From Acidobacteriaceae bacterium (GTDB lineage: Bacteria > Acidobacteriota > Terriglobia > Bryobacterales > Bryobacteraceae), in assembly GCA_019233755.1 (NCBI GenBank), contig JAFAMD010000025.1, positions 62,001 through 126,000 on the forward strand: a DNA stretch of 64,000 nt, given 5' to 3'. The translations under genes were made by a program, and so were the position numbers. The notes under the pieces are model-generated. The model saw only the letters and a program-made list of their open reading frames with translations, was not told where the DNA came from and searched no databases. This document shows, in pieces, positions 56,601 through 64,000 of this stretch (position 1 is the first letter of the stretch; each line of letters opens with the position of its first letter).

Positions 56601-58190
56601 ATGCCATTTTTCGGGAAGTTCGAGTTATTAGAACCCATCCGTATCGACGTGGAAGAAACGTGGTTGGCCCGCGAATCCGGATCGGGGCGGATATTGCTGC
56701 TGCACAAGTTCTTGCCTGCCAGCGGCATCCGTGAGCGCCTGCTCACCATGCAACCCGACGATCTGATCATGCTGGTGACAGCGGGCGAGGAAAACGGCGT
56801 TTGCTTCGTTGCTACATACGATACTCCCGAGTTACGGGATTTCCGGCAATGGGTAGATCAACGGTCGAAACAGCCCGCTCCCGCTCCCCTCAAGACTTCC
56901 CCGTCCACCGAACAGCAGTTTGATGGCGCGAGAACCTTGCTCCGGCGCCCGCCCGTCACAGACCCGCAGCGCGACGTCCCGACGGAAATTCGGCACTCAA
57001 CCTCAGCGGAGCGCTCCTCGAGTCCGGAGCCCGGCGAGGTCACGCGTATGTTTCAAGCTCCGGCTGGCTCGTCCGCCGTGCCGCCAGAGCCACCGGTAAC
57101 GCCCCCGCAGCGGCTGGCAGACCCCGGCGAATTTACTCGGGCATTTAACGCATCTCCCTCCACGCCAGCGGCCCGGCACGTGCTACATGATCCATCCGTG
57201 AGTCCACAACAGCCGTCCGGACCTGGCGAGTTTACTCGCATGTTTCAGGCCCCGGCTTCGCCTGGCGCCACGCCTGAACCACAGCGTCCGACAAGTCCGC
57301 AGAACCCGGCGGAACAGGGCGAGTTTACTCGCATGTTTCAGGGCCCGGCTTCGCCTGGCGCCGCGCCTGAGCCACAGCGTCCGACAAGTCCGCAGCGCCC
57401 GGCGGAACAGGGCGAGTTTACTCGGATGTTTCAAGCTCCCGCTTCGCCCGGTGCTGCTCCTGAGTCACAGCGTCCGACAGGTCCGCAGCGCCCGGCGGAA
57501 CAGGGCGAGTTCACCCGGATGTTTCAAGCTCCGGTAGGCGCGGCTCCCCCGCCAAATCCACCGCTTGGGGCCTCCCCGCAGCGGCCGGCGGAAACCGGCG
57601 AGTTTACTCGCATGTTTCAACCGCCGCCTACGCCTGCGCCTGCCGTCCCGCCTAATCTGCAGCGTCCGGCAAGTCCGCAGCGACCCGTGGAGCCCGGCGA
57701 CTTCACAAAGTTCTTCAGCAATCCGTTGCCGTCAAGCCCGCTCGCCGACAGACTGGACAAACCCGGCGTAGAATCGCCCGTTCCTGCCGCACCTCGGCTA
57801 CCCGGCGAATTCACACGCACGTTCGGCCGCCCGGATCTTCCTGCCGTGCCTCCACCGTCATCGCCAGTCTTCGGCGTCAATCCAGCATTGGACCAGGGAG
57901 CGACCGGACTCTTCTCGAGACCGCAGTCGAGCACTCCCTTGCAGCCCGCGCCGTCATCGGGCCCCGGCGAGTATACGAGGATCTTTAGCAATGCAGCAGG
58001 AAGCAATGCAGCAGGAGCTGCGCCTCCACAGCCCGCTGCGCCCCAGGTGCCTAAAGCGGAAGATAAGCCGCAACCGGCAACGCCTGCCTCCGCGCAGCCA
58101 GCATCGAAATACCTTCCGCTCGTCATCATTCTTGCCGTGCTCGGGATGGTGGCTACCGCTCTGGTTATGTACTTCCTGATGAGGCGGTGA
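56601..58190 (+). CDS. tail-anchored GEFTRMF-repeat protein in the T6SS locus
   Basis: A 529-residue protein with three parts. The N-terminus (about residues 1-90) starts FGKFELLEPIRIDVEETWLARE, which looks like a Ser/Thr-kinase N-lobe start (FGRYELLEPIGxGGMGxVWLARD) that has lost the glycine loop. No kinase catalytic core follows. Next is a Pro/Ala/Gln-rich region (about 95-490) with about ten copies of a GEFTRMFQAP-type motif (the first at residues 144-154; variants GDFTKFF, GEYTRIF). The C-terminus is a single helix (about 504-525, VIILAVLGMVATALVMYFL) ending in MRR, so it is tail-anchored with the repeats in the cytosol. It is transcribed opposite the flanking T6SS genes. Confidence 0.78.
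   Translation: MPFFGKFELLEPIRIDVEETWLARESGSGRILLLHKFLPASGIRERLLTMQPDDLIMLVTAGEENGVCFVATYDTPELRDFRQWVDQRSKQPAPAPLKTSPSTEQQFDGARTLLRRPPVTDPQRDVPTEIRHSTSAERSSSPEPGEVTRMFQAPAGSSAVPPEPPVTPPQRLADPGEFTRAFNASPSTPAARHVLHDPSVSPQQPSGPGEFTRMFQAPASPGATPEPQRPTSPQNPAEQGEFTRMFQGPASPGAAPEPQRPTSPQRPAEQGEFTRMFQAPASPGAAPESQRPTGPQRPAEQGEFTRMFQAPVGAAPPPNPPLGASPQRPAETGEFTRMFQPPPTPAPAVPPNLQRPASPQRPVEPGDFTKFFSNPLPSSPLADRLDKPGVESPVPAAPRLPGEFTRTFGRPDLPAVPPPSSPVFGVNPALDQGATGLFSRPQSSTPLQPAPSSGPGEYTRIFSNAAGSNAAGAAPPQPAAPQVPKAEDKPQPATPASAQPASKYLPLVIILAVLGMVATALVMYFLMRR
57225..57596 (+). repeat. four tandem 93-base units in the GEFTRMF gene
   Basis: The motif start GGCGAG recurs at 57225, 57318, 57411, 57504 and 57597, exactly 93 bases (31 codons) apart; the next copy is 99 bases on. 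The first two or three units are nearly identical in DNA, so copy number may change by slippage or recombination. Confidence 0.9.
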
Positions 58191-58226
58191 GTCCAGACTC
58201 CCGGGGAGAACCGAAGCGCAAGGGAC

Positions 58227-59264
58227 TTACCCTTGTGGCCGGCCTTTCGCCTGCTCCATGGCAATCTGGTTGACGTGAGCAAGCGCCTTCGACCCGGATG
58301 CGCCTTCGATTGCCTTCAGGGCGATCTCCTGCACCTGGCGTTTCGCTTCTTCCAGCGCCTTCTCAAGTGCTGTGATTTGCTCCGTTTGTCGCTTGACAGT
58401 GTCTTGCAGCGTTTTGACCTGAAGTTCGGCGACTTTTCGCTCCGCCTCAGCGTCCTTTTGAAGGATTAGAATGCGCTGCTCATAGTTTGAGGCTGCTTGC
58501 TTTGTGGCATCGGCCAAAGCTGCCTCTTTTTCCGCCGCAATGCGCTTTGGTAAATCCTCAACTTCGCGGCGCAGTCTGGCAAGCTCCTCTTCCCTCTCCT
58601 TCAAGGCCGTTTCACGCTGGAGCCAGTTTCGTTCGAGTTCCTCCTGGCGCTCCTCATTCTTTTTTTCCAACAGCCTTACTTCTTCTTCGTACTTGTCCTG
58701 TGCCTTCTTACGTTCAAGCTGCTTTTTGTACTCAAAATCTTCGTTCTCGCGCTGCCGTTGTTTTCGGAAAGCCTCCTCAGCCTCTTTTCGTTCACGCTCG
58801 GCTGTTCGCGCCTCCTGTTCCCATTCGCTGCGGCGCGTCTGAATTTCTGTTTCCAGGCGTTCGCGCTCGCGCTCATAATCCTGGACAAGCTGATCGATGG
58901 ACGTCGCCGCCACGTCGATCTTATGAAGCCGTTCCAGCTCCTGCCGCTCCAGCTGAACTGCCTCCCGTACTCTTCGAAGCTGATCGACCTCATCCGTCAT
59001 TCGATCCGTAAGATCCATTAGTGTGCGCGAGATCTGGCCACCCACAGCGGAGATTTGCTGGGCAATAGAATCGACCGAGATCTCCTCCACGGCCTGCCGG
59101 ATTTCCGCCGAATAGCGCTGCTCAGCATCTACATTCTTTGGGTTCGCCGATTCCCGCGCACCTTCCGTTTCGCGCCGGATGGCGTCGAATTCCCGCTGCA
59201 CTTCAGCTTTGCTGCGCCTGCTTCGATTGGGTGGAACGGTCTTCTTAGTAGTCTTTGTCGCCAT
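58227..59264 (-). CDS. coiled-coil protein in the T6SS locus
   Basis: A 345-residue soluble protein, mostly a long charged coiled coil (about residues 85-320) rich in Glu, Arg, Lys and Gln (EAEEAFRKQRQRENEDFEYKK as part of it). The N-terminus (about 1-30) is basic (KTTKKTVPPNRSRRSK). A short region (about 50-90: AEIRQAVEEISVDSIAQQISAVGGQIS) links it to the coil. No signal peptide, membrane helix or enzyme motif is seen. It lies 35 bases after tssK copy 2 on the same strand. No standard T6SS protein has this layout, so it may be an accessory scaffold. It could also be an unrelated cytoskeletal-like protein. Confidence 0.75.
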   Translation of the reverse strand: MATKTTKKTVPPNRSRRSKAEVQREFDAIRRETEGARESANPKNVDAEQRYSAEIRQAVEEISVDSIAQQISAVGGQISRTLMDLTDRMTDEVDQLRRVREAVQLERQELERLHKIDVAATSIDQLVQDYERERERLETEIQTRRSEWEQEARTAERERKEAEEAFRKQRQRENEDFEYKKQLERKKAQDKYEEEVRLLEKKNEERQEELERNWLQRETALKEREEELARLRREVEDLPKRIAAEKEAALADATKQAASNYEQRILILQKDAEAERKVAELQVKTLQDTVKRQTEQITALEKALEEAKRQVQEIALKAIEGASGSKALAHVNQIAMEQAKGRPQG

Positions 59265-59299
59265 CTCTTCGTTTGTACCTGATTCATTAGCTGGCGGTG

Positions 59300-60655
59300 C
59301 TACTGCGCATGCGGCAGTAGAACAATGAGTTCGAGCTGCGGGTTGGGAAAGTCTCCCGGCACATAGGCCGCCACGTTCCGCGACCGCTCAATGGCTTCCC
59401 ACGCCAGGCCTCCCTGCCCCACGCTGAAATACTGATAATTCAGCTTCATTGGAATTGAGCTGGGGGGGACGGCCACGTGCGCCAGGGGCAGCCCCGGAAG
59501 CGCCTGCCGCACCAGGTGCTCGATATGGTTCGCGGAACAGAGCTTGATCAACTGGGGCGTACGGGTAATCAGATCCGCCTGGTTCATCTCCGCGTTAACC
59601 GCCAGATACAGCTTGGTACTTTTCAGATACTTGTCGTCGCTGATCGCCGTTCCGTAGATGGACGTCTTCATCAGCTTTAATGGCAGTGAGACGAAATTGC
59701 TAGGAACCACGGTCTCAAGCAGAATCCTCAGCTTCTCATCCAGATCGGAAAAACAGAACGAAAGATTGTCGTGGTCGTAGGCAGGCAGATCGCGCGGGTG
59801 AATCGTTGTAGAAAACGTCGTGAGCGCCCCTGCAAGGGAAAGCATCGCCGTAAACAGGCGTTCCGGATGGCCTGTATTCGATGCGAACAGGTGATTGATA
59901 AGCGGGAAATAGGAATTGATTGTGTACAGCAGCCAGAAATTCGCGATATCTGCAGAGGTGAAATCCGCCAGGCTCTGGTTCTTTTCGCGCCGCAAGCCCG
60001 CTAACTGGCTGCTCTTTGCCGACAGGATCTCGATGAGCCGCCGCGCGACAGAGACCAGGTAGTGGTTGGCTGAAAAGTCGAGAAGCGGCGGCACAAAGAC
60101 AGGGTCTACGTGATACGTGCCAGTCGGCGTGCGTTGAATCGTGGCGACCCGCAATGCGGAATTCCCTTCCCTGAGCTCCGGGCCTGTCAGAAACCGAAAG
60201 TTCTTACGCGCAACCTGAACCGGCTTCTCCGCGAGCCCCGTGTTCTCATCGCGCATCAGCACAAAATCCGAACGATAACGGGTATCGCCGTTCCATTCCG
60301 CCGCGGCAACGTTCAGGCCTTTCTCGCGATATGGCGGTATCGCCAGGTAGATATCCAGCGAGTCGTTATCCACTTCAAAACAATCGACAACGCTTCTCGG
60401 CGGGGGCGTCGCGTCGGAATCAGGAATGTCGAACAGCAAACCATCCGGGAAGATTCCGGACGCCGCCGTGATCGAAAACGTCCCGCTTGCGAGCGCTTGC
60501 TGATCGATGCGCAGCTCCCGGAATCCCCAAGGCCGGAACGCCAGCGACTCCAGGTGGAATTGCAACGTATTCTCGATGAATCGGTCCTGAATCTGGAGAT
60601 GTTGAGGCGTGAGGAACGTGCCCTTCGACCAGATCACGGGTTGCAGCCGCTTCAT
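59300..60655 (-). CDS. tssK: T6SS baseplate-linking protein TssK, copy 2
   Basis: A second TssK, 451 residues. It has the same signature (VIWSKGTFLTPQHLQIQDRF, about residues 7-26; GIFPDGLLFDIPDSD, about 65-79) and a similar C-terminal end (VPGDFPNPQLELIVLLPHAQ). Side by side with copy 1 it matches throughout but differs at most positions, so the duplication is old or one copy was acquired. It is between the small Ala-rich protein (43 bases upstream) and the coiled-coil gene (35 bases downstream). Key hydrophobic patterns are intact and neither copy looks broken. Confidence 0.92.
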   Translation of the reverse strand: MKRLQPVIWSKGTFLTPQHLQIQDRFIENTLQFHLESLAFRPWGFRELRIDQQALASGTFSITAASGIFPDGLLFDIPDSDATPPPRSVVDCFEVDNDSLDIYLAIPPYREKGLNVAAAEWNGDTRYRSDFVLMRDENTGLAEKPVQVARKNFRFLTGPELREGNSALRVATIQRTPTGTYHVDPVFVPPLLDFSANHYLVSVARRLIEILSAKSSQLAGLRREKNQSLADFTSADIANFWLLYTINSYFPLINHLFASNTGHPERLFTAMLSLAGALTTFSTTIHPRDLPAYDHDNLSFCFSDLDEKLRILLETVVPSNFVSLPLKLMKTSIYGTAISDDKYLKSTKLYLAVNAEMNQADLITRTPQLIKLCSANHIEHLVRQALPGLPLAHVAVPPSSIPMKLNYQYFSVGQGGLAWEAIERSRNVAAYVPGDFPNPQLELIVLLPHAQ

Positions 60656-60698
60656 AGGATTTCACAGTAACAAATGGTTAGACCTATTAACCAAAAGA

Positions 60699-61241
60699 TT
60701 AATTCGCGCTATCGGAACCCAGGCGAACGCATTGTTTCAGGCGCTCCGCCGCCTTTTCCGGCTCCTTCTGAACGGCAGCCAATAACACCGCCGACGCAGC
60801 GATTTTTGCCGCGACAAACGGCGGCGGCGGTACGCTTTGCAGGTTTGGCGGCGCGATACTGCCCTCTGCGAAGAAGACGGCCAGCGCAACGCACCCTTCC
60901 GGCGTGGCAGCGGTAGCTTTGTCGGCTGCTTCCTGAGCGCTGCGCCGGTTGCCATCGGACGGTTCGGCGAGCCATCGCCTGCTGGCTTCGAGCGCTGCGG
61001 TGCGTTCCTGTGTTTCAGCCGTTCCCAATTCGCCTAGGCAGGTCACCGCCCACGCGATCGATTGCTTGGGACCCATCGCCTGCGCCATAAACTTGATCGC
61101 GTCTGCAAACAAGCCCGCCTCCGACAACCTTGCCACAAAACTCGCCGGCGTCGAATCGGCTTCGAGAGTGCTCCGGCTCTGATCACTTAACTCGGCGGCG
61201 GCTATTCCGTCCGCTGAAGGCATTGTTAACTGTGCCGGCAT
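60699..61241 (-). CDS. small Ala-rich protein between vgrG and tssK (DUF6931-like)
   Basis: A 180-residue soluble helical protein. Parts: FVARLSEAGLFADAIKFMAQAMGPKQSIAWA (about residues 34-64), RRWLAEPSDGNRRSAQEAADKA (about 88-109), AVFFAEGSIAPP and a final helical part. Ala and Glu are frequent and no signal or membrane segment is seen. It is placed one base after the vgrG stop. The layout resembles DUF6931-type proteins that accompany T6SS genes, but I cannot confirm this. It could be a chaperone or adaptor for VgrG or an effector. Confidence 0.62.
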   Translation of the reverse strand: MPAQLTMPSADGIAAAELSDQSRSTLEADSTPASFVARLSEAGLFADAIKFMAQAMGPKQSIAWAVTCLGELGTAETQERTAALEASRRWLAEPSDGNRRSAQEAADKATAATPEGCVALAVFFAEGSIAPPNLQSVPPPPFVAAKIAASAVLLAAVQKEPEKAAERLKQCVRLGSDSAN

Positions 61242-61242
61242 G

Positions 61243-63195
61243 TCAGTTGATCATCGTCAGCGCGCCCTTCACGGTCATAATGCCGTCCGCGCTGACGGTT
61301 GTCATTACCGCTTTGGCTTCCAATTGTATGGTCCCCTCGATGCTGATTTTGAGACCTTTGATCGTCACGCCCGACTGATCCAGCACAATGCTGCTTTGGC
61401 CCACTTTCAGCTCGATCTGCTGCATTGCCTCGTGCGATGCGCTGCCCAGGGAAACCTTTGTGCTTTGATCTCCCATGCTGATTTTCGTACTTTGGTTCCC
61501 CTGATCCAGCGTGACGGACTGATTTCCCTGGTTCAACGTGAGCGAATGATTCCCTTCCTTGATGGTAATCGTGGTATCGCCGGTGATGGTCTCGGTGTGC
61601 TTCCCTTTCACCGTGATGGTGCGGTCATGATCGACGCTCTGGGTGTCATCGTTCTCCACCTCGGTCAGCATGTCCTTCTCGGCGTGGACATAAAGCTGCT
61701 CGCTTCCTTTTTTGTCTTCAAAGCGAATCTCGTTGAAGTTGTCGGTCGAGCCGCTCTTGGAGCTTCGGCTCTTCAGGCCTGATTGCGTCGAATTGTCCGG
61801 CAGCGTGTAGGGCGGCATCTGTTCCGCGTTATAGATCCGGCCTACAATCAGTGGTCGGTCCGGATCGCCTTCCAGAAAATCGATGACGACCTCCTGGCCG
61901 ATCCGCGGAATCGTCATCCAACCCCAGTTCTTCCCCGCCCAGATCTGGGAAACGCGAACCCAGCACGAACTGTTTTCATCCTTTTTGCCCACCCGGTCCC
62001 AAAAGAATTGCACCTTCACGCGCGCGTACTTATCGACGTAGATTTCCTCGCCGCTTGGCCCGACAACCACCGCGGTCTGCGAGCCGGTCACAATGGGCTT
62101 CATCGCACGGCGCGGGGGCCGAAACGGCGTCTTCAGCGGAATCGCTGTGAAGTCGTTCGTGTACTGCAATGCGGCACCTCTGCTGGCCGCTACATACTGC
62201 TGTACATCTGTCTTGTGATTGACTTCGGTGACCAGGTAAGACGCATTCATGTCGCTCCGATAATGATCGACCAAGGCGAACTGACATCCGCTCGTGAGAC
62301 TGATAACGTTGCTCTCGCCGCGCACAACCTGAGAGTATGTCTCGAGTTCCTGGATGCGAATTTTGCTATACCGGTCTCCATCCGCGCGGGTAGTGTAACG
62401 GCCCGGGTAATCGAACTTCTCCTCTGTCCCGGTCGTCTTCGTGGTTGTCTGTGTTGACGACAGCAGGTTTAGCGAAGGAGTCTCAAAGTAGTAGTCGGTC
62501 AGAGCTGCCTTGGGACTGAATACTTGAGTGGTTCGATTCAGCGAAAAGATAACGGAGTCCTCTACGTTGCCTCCCGGCGAGATGATCGAGTAATGGATCT
62601 GGCTTTGGGCGCATTGCGGCGCTGACGGCGTCTGGTCCGTGAGGGTCAGCGTATGCTTCCCGTCCTCGTGGACAAAAAAGTACGCGATGCCTTCCTCTTC
62701 GAGCAGCCGGGAGATGAAATTAAGAACGCTCTCCCGATACTGCACGCAGTACTCGCGAGCCGCGTACGTGCCGGTCAAAGATAGCTTGTAGTTCGTGACA
62801 TTCCAGTCTTTAAGTACCTGCTCCACGATGTCCGGAACGCTCTTGTTCTGAAAGATCCGGCAATCCCAGGCGAGCGAGAGAAACCACCCAGAAGGCACGA
62901 GCGTGCCTTCGTAAACGTATAGCTGGCTCCTCTCGTCGAAGCCGCCCTGGGCAAAATCGCGGAAGATACCGTGGAAGTAACGCGTCGTGCCGTCTTTCGG
63001 AATCAATGACACGGTTGCCGGCTGCCGGAGTAGCGAATTCGGATCAATTGCGCCGTTATCCGAATACATCTGCACGCGGAATTCGAACGGCTCCGACATG
63101 GCTTCGCGCCCGCTAAAGCTCGCCAGCAGTAGCGCGTCCTGGCCCAGCGGCGTTGTGATCTGCAGCGGTTGATTGGCCTGCGTGTACGTAGGCAA
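61243..63195 (-). CDS. vgrG: T6SS spike protein VgrG
   Basis: The tssI product, a 650-residue trimeric spike. The gp27-like part (about residues 1-350) has PLGQDALLLASFSGREAMSEPFEF and ESVLNFISRLLEEEGIAYFF. The gp5-like OB part (about 375-470) has VKVQFFWDR, WVRVSQIWAGKNWG, PRIGQEVVIDFLEGDPDRP. A beta-helical needle with repeats (GNHSLTLNQGNQSVTLDQGNQ region) runs to the end. No extra toxin domain follows, so it is a structural VgrG. Start is TTG 63195 with GGAGAG upstream. A hairpin lies between it and tssH. Confidence 0.95.
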   Translation of the reverse strand: MPTYTQANQPLQITTPLGQDALLLASFSGREAMSEPFEFRVQMYSDNGAIDPNSLLRQPATVSLIPKDGTTRYFHGIFRDFAQGGFDERSQLYVYEGTLVPSGWFLSLAWDCRIFQNKSVPDIVEQVLKDWNVTNYKLSLTGTYAAREYCVQYRESVLNFISRLLEEEGIAYFFVHEDGKHTLTLTDQTPSAPQCAQSQIHYSIISPGGNVEDSVIFSLNRTTQVFSPKAALTDYYFETPSLNLLSSTQTTTKTTGTEEKFDYPGRYTTRADGDRYSKIRIQELETYSQVVRGESNVISLTSGCQFALVDHYRSDMNASYLVTEVNHKTDVQQYVAASRGAALQYTNDFTAIPLKTPFRPPRRAMKPIVTGSQTAVVVGPSGEEIYVDKYARVKVQFFWDRVGKKDENSSCWVRVSQIWAGKNWGWMTIPRIGQEVVIDFLEGDPDRPLIVGRIYNAEQMPPYTLPDNSTQSGLKSRSSKSGSTDNFNEIRFEDKKGSEQLYVHAEKDMLTEVENDDTQSVDHDRTITVKGKHTETITGDTTITIKEGNHSLTLNQGNQSVTLDQGNQSTKISMGDQSTKVSLGSASHEAMQQIELKVGQSSIVLDQSGVTIKGLKISIEGTIQLEAKAVMTTVSADGIMTVKGALTMIN

Positions 63196-63215
63196 AGTTC
63201 TCTCCGATGAGTGAA

Positions 63216-63234
63216 GGCGCCGGTAACCGGCGCC
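63216..63234 (-). terminator. GC-rich hairpin between tssH and vgrG
   Basis: A perfect inverted repeat, GGCGCCGG-TAA-CCGGCGCC, in the 47-base gap between tssH and vgrG. There is no T-run on either side, so it is not a full intrinsic terminator. It may attenuate, or block ribosome or nuclease movement, giving different amounts of TssH and VgrG. Confidence 0.5.
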
Positions 63235-63242
63235 ACAGTCTA

Positions 63243-64000
63243 TTATGCGTAGGCGAACGCGCCGTTTTCCGCGATGGTGATGTGAACGGATTTCGGCCGC
63301 TCTCCTTCCGCCATCGCTGAAAGCAGGCGCTTGGAAATATCCGGCAGCAGCGTGTTCGTCAGAATGTTGTCGACATTCCGGGCGCCGCTCTCCACTTCCG
63401 TGCAGCGCTTTGCCACTTCCTCTACGAGTGCCGGGTCGTAAGTCAGGTCCACCCGATGCGTCTCAGCCAGCCGGCGCTGAATCTTGCCAAGCTTCAACCG
63501 CACAATCTGTTTCAACGCCTCGTCACGTACCGGAAAGTACGGGATGACGACCGTACGCCCGAGAAACGCCGGCTTAAAGATCTTGTTCAGTTCGGGCTTC
63601 AATGCCTGCACCAGGCCTTCAGCGCCGGGCATCGTTTCGGGGTCGGCGCAGAACTTCATGAGAGTGTCGGTAGCCGCATTCGAAGTAAGAATAATGATGG
63701 TGTTCTTAAAATCGATCTCGCGACCTTCGCCGTCTTCCATCTGGCCTTTATCGAACACCTGGAAGAAGAGCTCCAGCACATCCGGATGTGCTTTCTCTAC
63801 TTCATCGAGCAGCACCACGGAATACGGTTTCCGTCGGACCGCCTCTGTCAGCACGCCGCCCTCTCCATAGCCGACGTAGCCCGGAGGCGACCCCTTCAGC
63901 GTCGAGACTGTGTGCGCTTCCTGAAACTCCGACATGTTAATCGTGATGAGGTTGCGCTCGCCGCCATACAGCAGGTCTGAGAGCGCCAGCGCTGTTTCTG
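63243..64000 (-). CDS. tssH: T6SS ATPase TssH (ClpV), C-terminal part
   Basis: AAA+ unfoldase that recycles the contracted TssB/TssC sheath. The visible part is the end of the second AAA domain and the D2 C-terminal region: TALALSDLLYGGERNLITIN upstream, then MSEFQEAHTVSTLKGSPPGYVG, SVVLLDEVEKAHPDV (Walker B), sensor-1 IILTSNAATD, and the C-terminal fold with CTEVESGARNVDNIL (arginine-finger/sensor-2 area). The gene continues past 64000, so the ATG at 63935 is internal. The matching tssB/C/D/E/F/G genes are expected to the right of the window. Confidence 0.93.
   Translation of the reverse strand, partial: ETALALSDLLYGGERNLITINMSEFQEAHTVSTLKGSPPGYVGYGEGGVLTEAVRRKPYSVVLLDEVEKAHPDVLELFFQVFDKGQMEDGEGREIDFKNTIIILTSNAATDTLMKFCADPETMPGAEGLVQALKPELNKIFKPAFLGRTVVIPYFPVRDEALKQIVRLKLGKIQRRLAETHRVDLTYDPALVEEVAKRCTEVESGARNVDNILTNTLLPDISKRLLSAMAEGERPKSVHITIAENGAFAYA

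Overview
The window is GC-rich bacterial DNA and most resembles an Acidobacteriota genome of the Solibacter/Bryobacter type. Support for this comes from family content and not from a marker gene: a PadR regulator paired with a MacB-like membrane protein, remnants of carboxypeptidase-regulatory-like and VWFA-related secreted proteins, tandem M13 peptidases, a FecR/DUF6600-type Gly/His-rich secreted protein, a PEP-CTERM protein, and a proline-rich protein built on a GEFTRMF motif. I found no rRNA, tRNA, CRISPR array or insertion sequence. The window looks chromosomal, with housekeeping genes mixed with accessory cassettes.

Region by region. 1-3.7 kb: a YtcA/MdtN/MdtO-like efflux set whose left end is cut. 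3.7-6.0 kb: recJ coupled to a small unknown gene. 6.0-6.7 kb: a decayed secreted-protein gene. 6.7-13.4 kb: lysozyme-like protein, DUF1697 protein, sulfite/nitrite reductase, CCA-adding-type nucleotidyltransferase, XerD-type recombinase, 2H phosphoesterase and small unknowns. 13.5-17.6 kb: an efflux adaptor coupled to a GT-C-like membrane protein, then thiC. 17.7-22.1 kb: PadR with a MacB-like protein, and an ABC exporter pair. 22.2-28.9 kb: a His-rich secreted protein, then a minus-strand cassette (TonB-dependent receptor, FkbH-like HAD enzyme, acyl carrier protein, acyltransferase-like protein, VOC protein, a broken DUF202 gene, thioesterase). 29.0-31.7 kb: a second ABC system with a lipoprotein. 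31.8-38.4 kb: ferredoxin, argS, acnA, NUDIX hydrolase, DedA. 38.4-44.6 kb: three zinc metallopeptidases (two M13, one M3). 44.6-50.7 kb: histidine kinase, FecR-type protein, unknown secreted proteins, a dead TetR gene, and a PEP-CTERM protein.

50.7-64 kb is a type VI secretion (T6SS) locus that continues past the right edge: PAAR, tssM, tssL, tssK, a divergent tail-anchored repeat protein, a coiled-coil protein, a second tssK, a small alanine-rich protein, vgrG and the end of tssH (clpV). The sheath, tube and baseplate genes tssB, C, D, E, F and G are not in the window. The two divergent TssK proteins, the coiled-coil protein and the GEFTRMF repeat protein, whose N-terminus looks like a stripped kinase N-lobe, are the least ordinary content here.

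The other candidate for a new system is the FkbH/ACP/acyltransferase/VOC/thioesterase cassette. Its genes overlap and it sits directly behind a TonB-dependent receptor, but no polyketide synthase is visible. It looks like a compact carrier-protein-bound acyl (possibly glyceryl) pathway. Three separate broken genes (6.1, 23.3 and 49.2 kb) show active gene decay.
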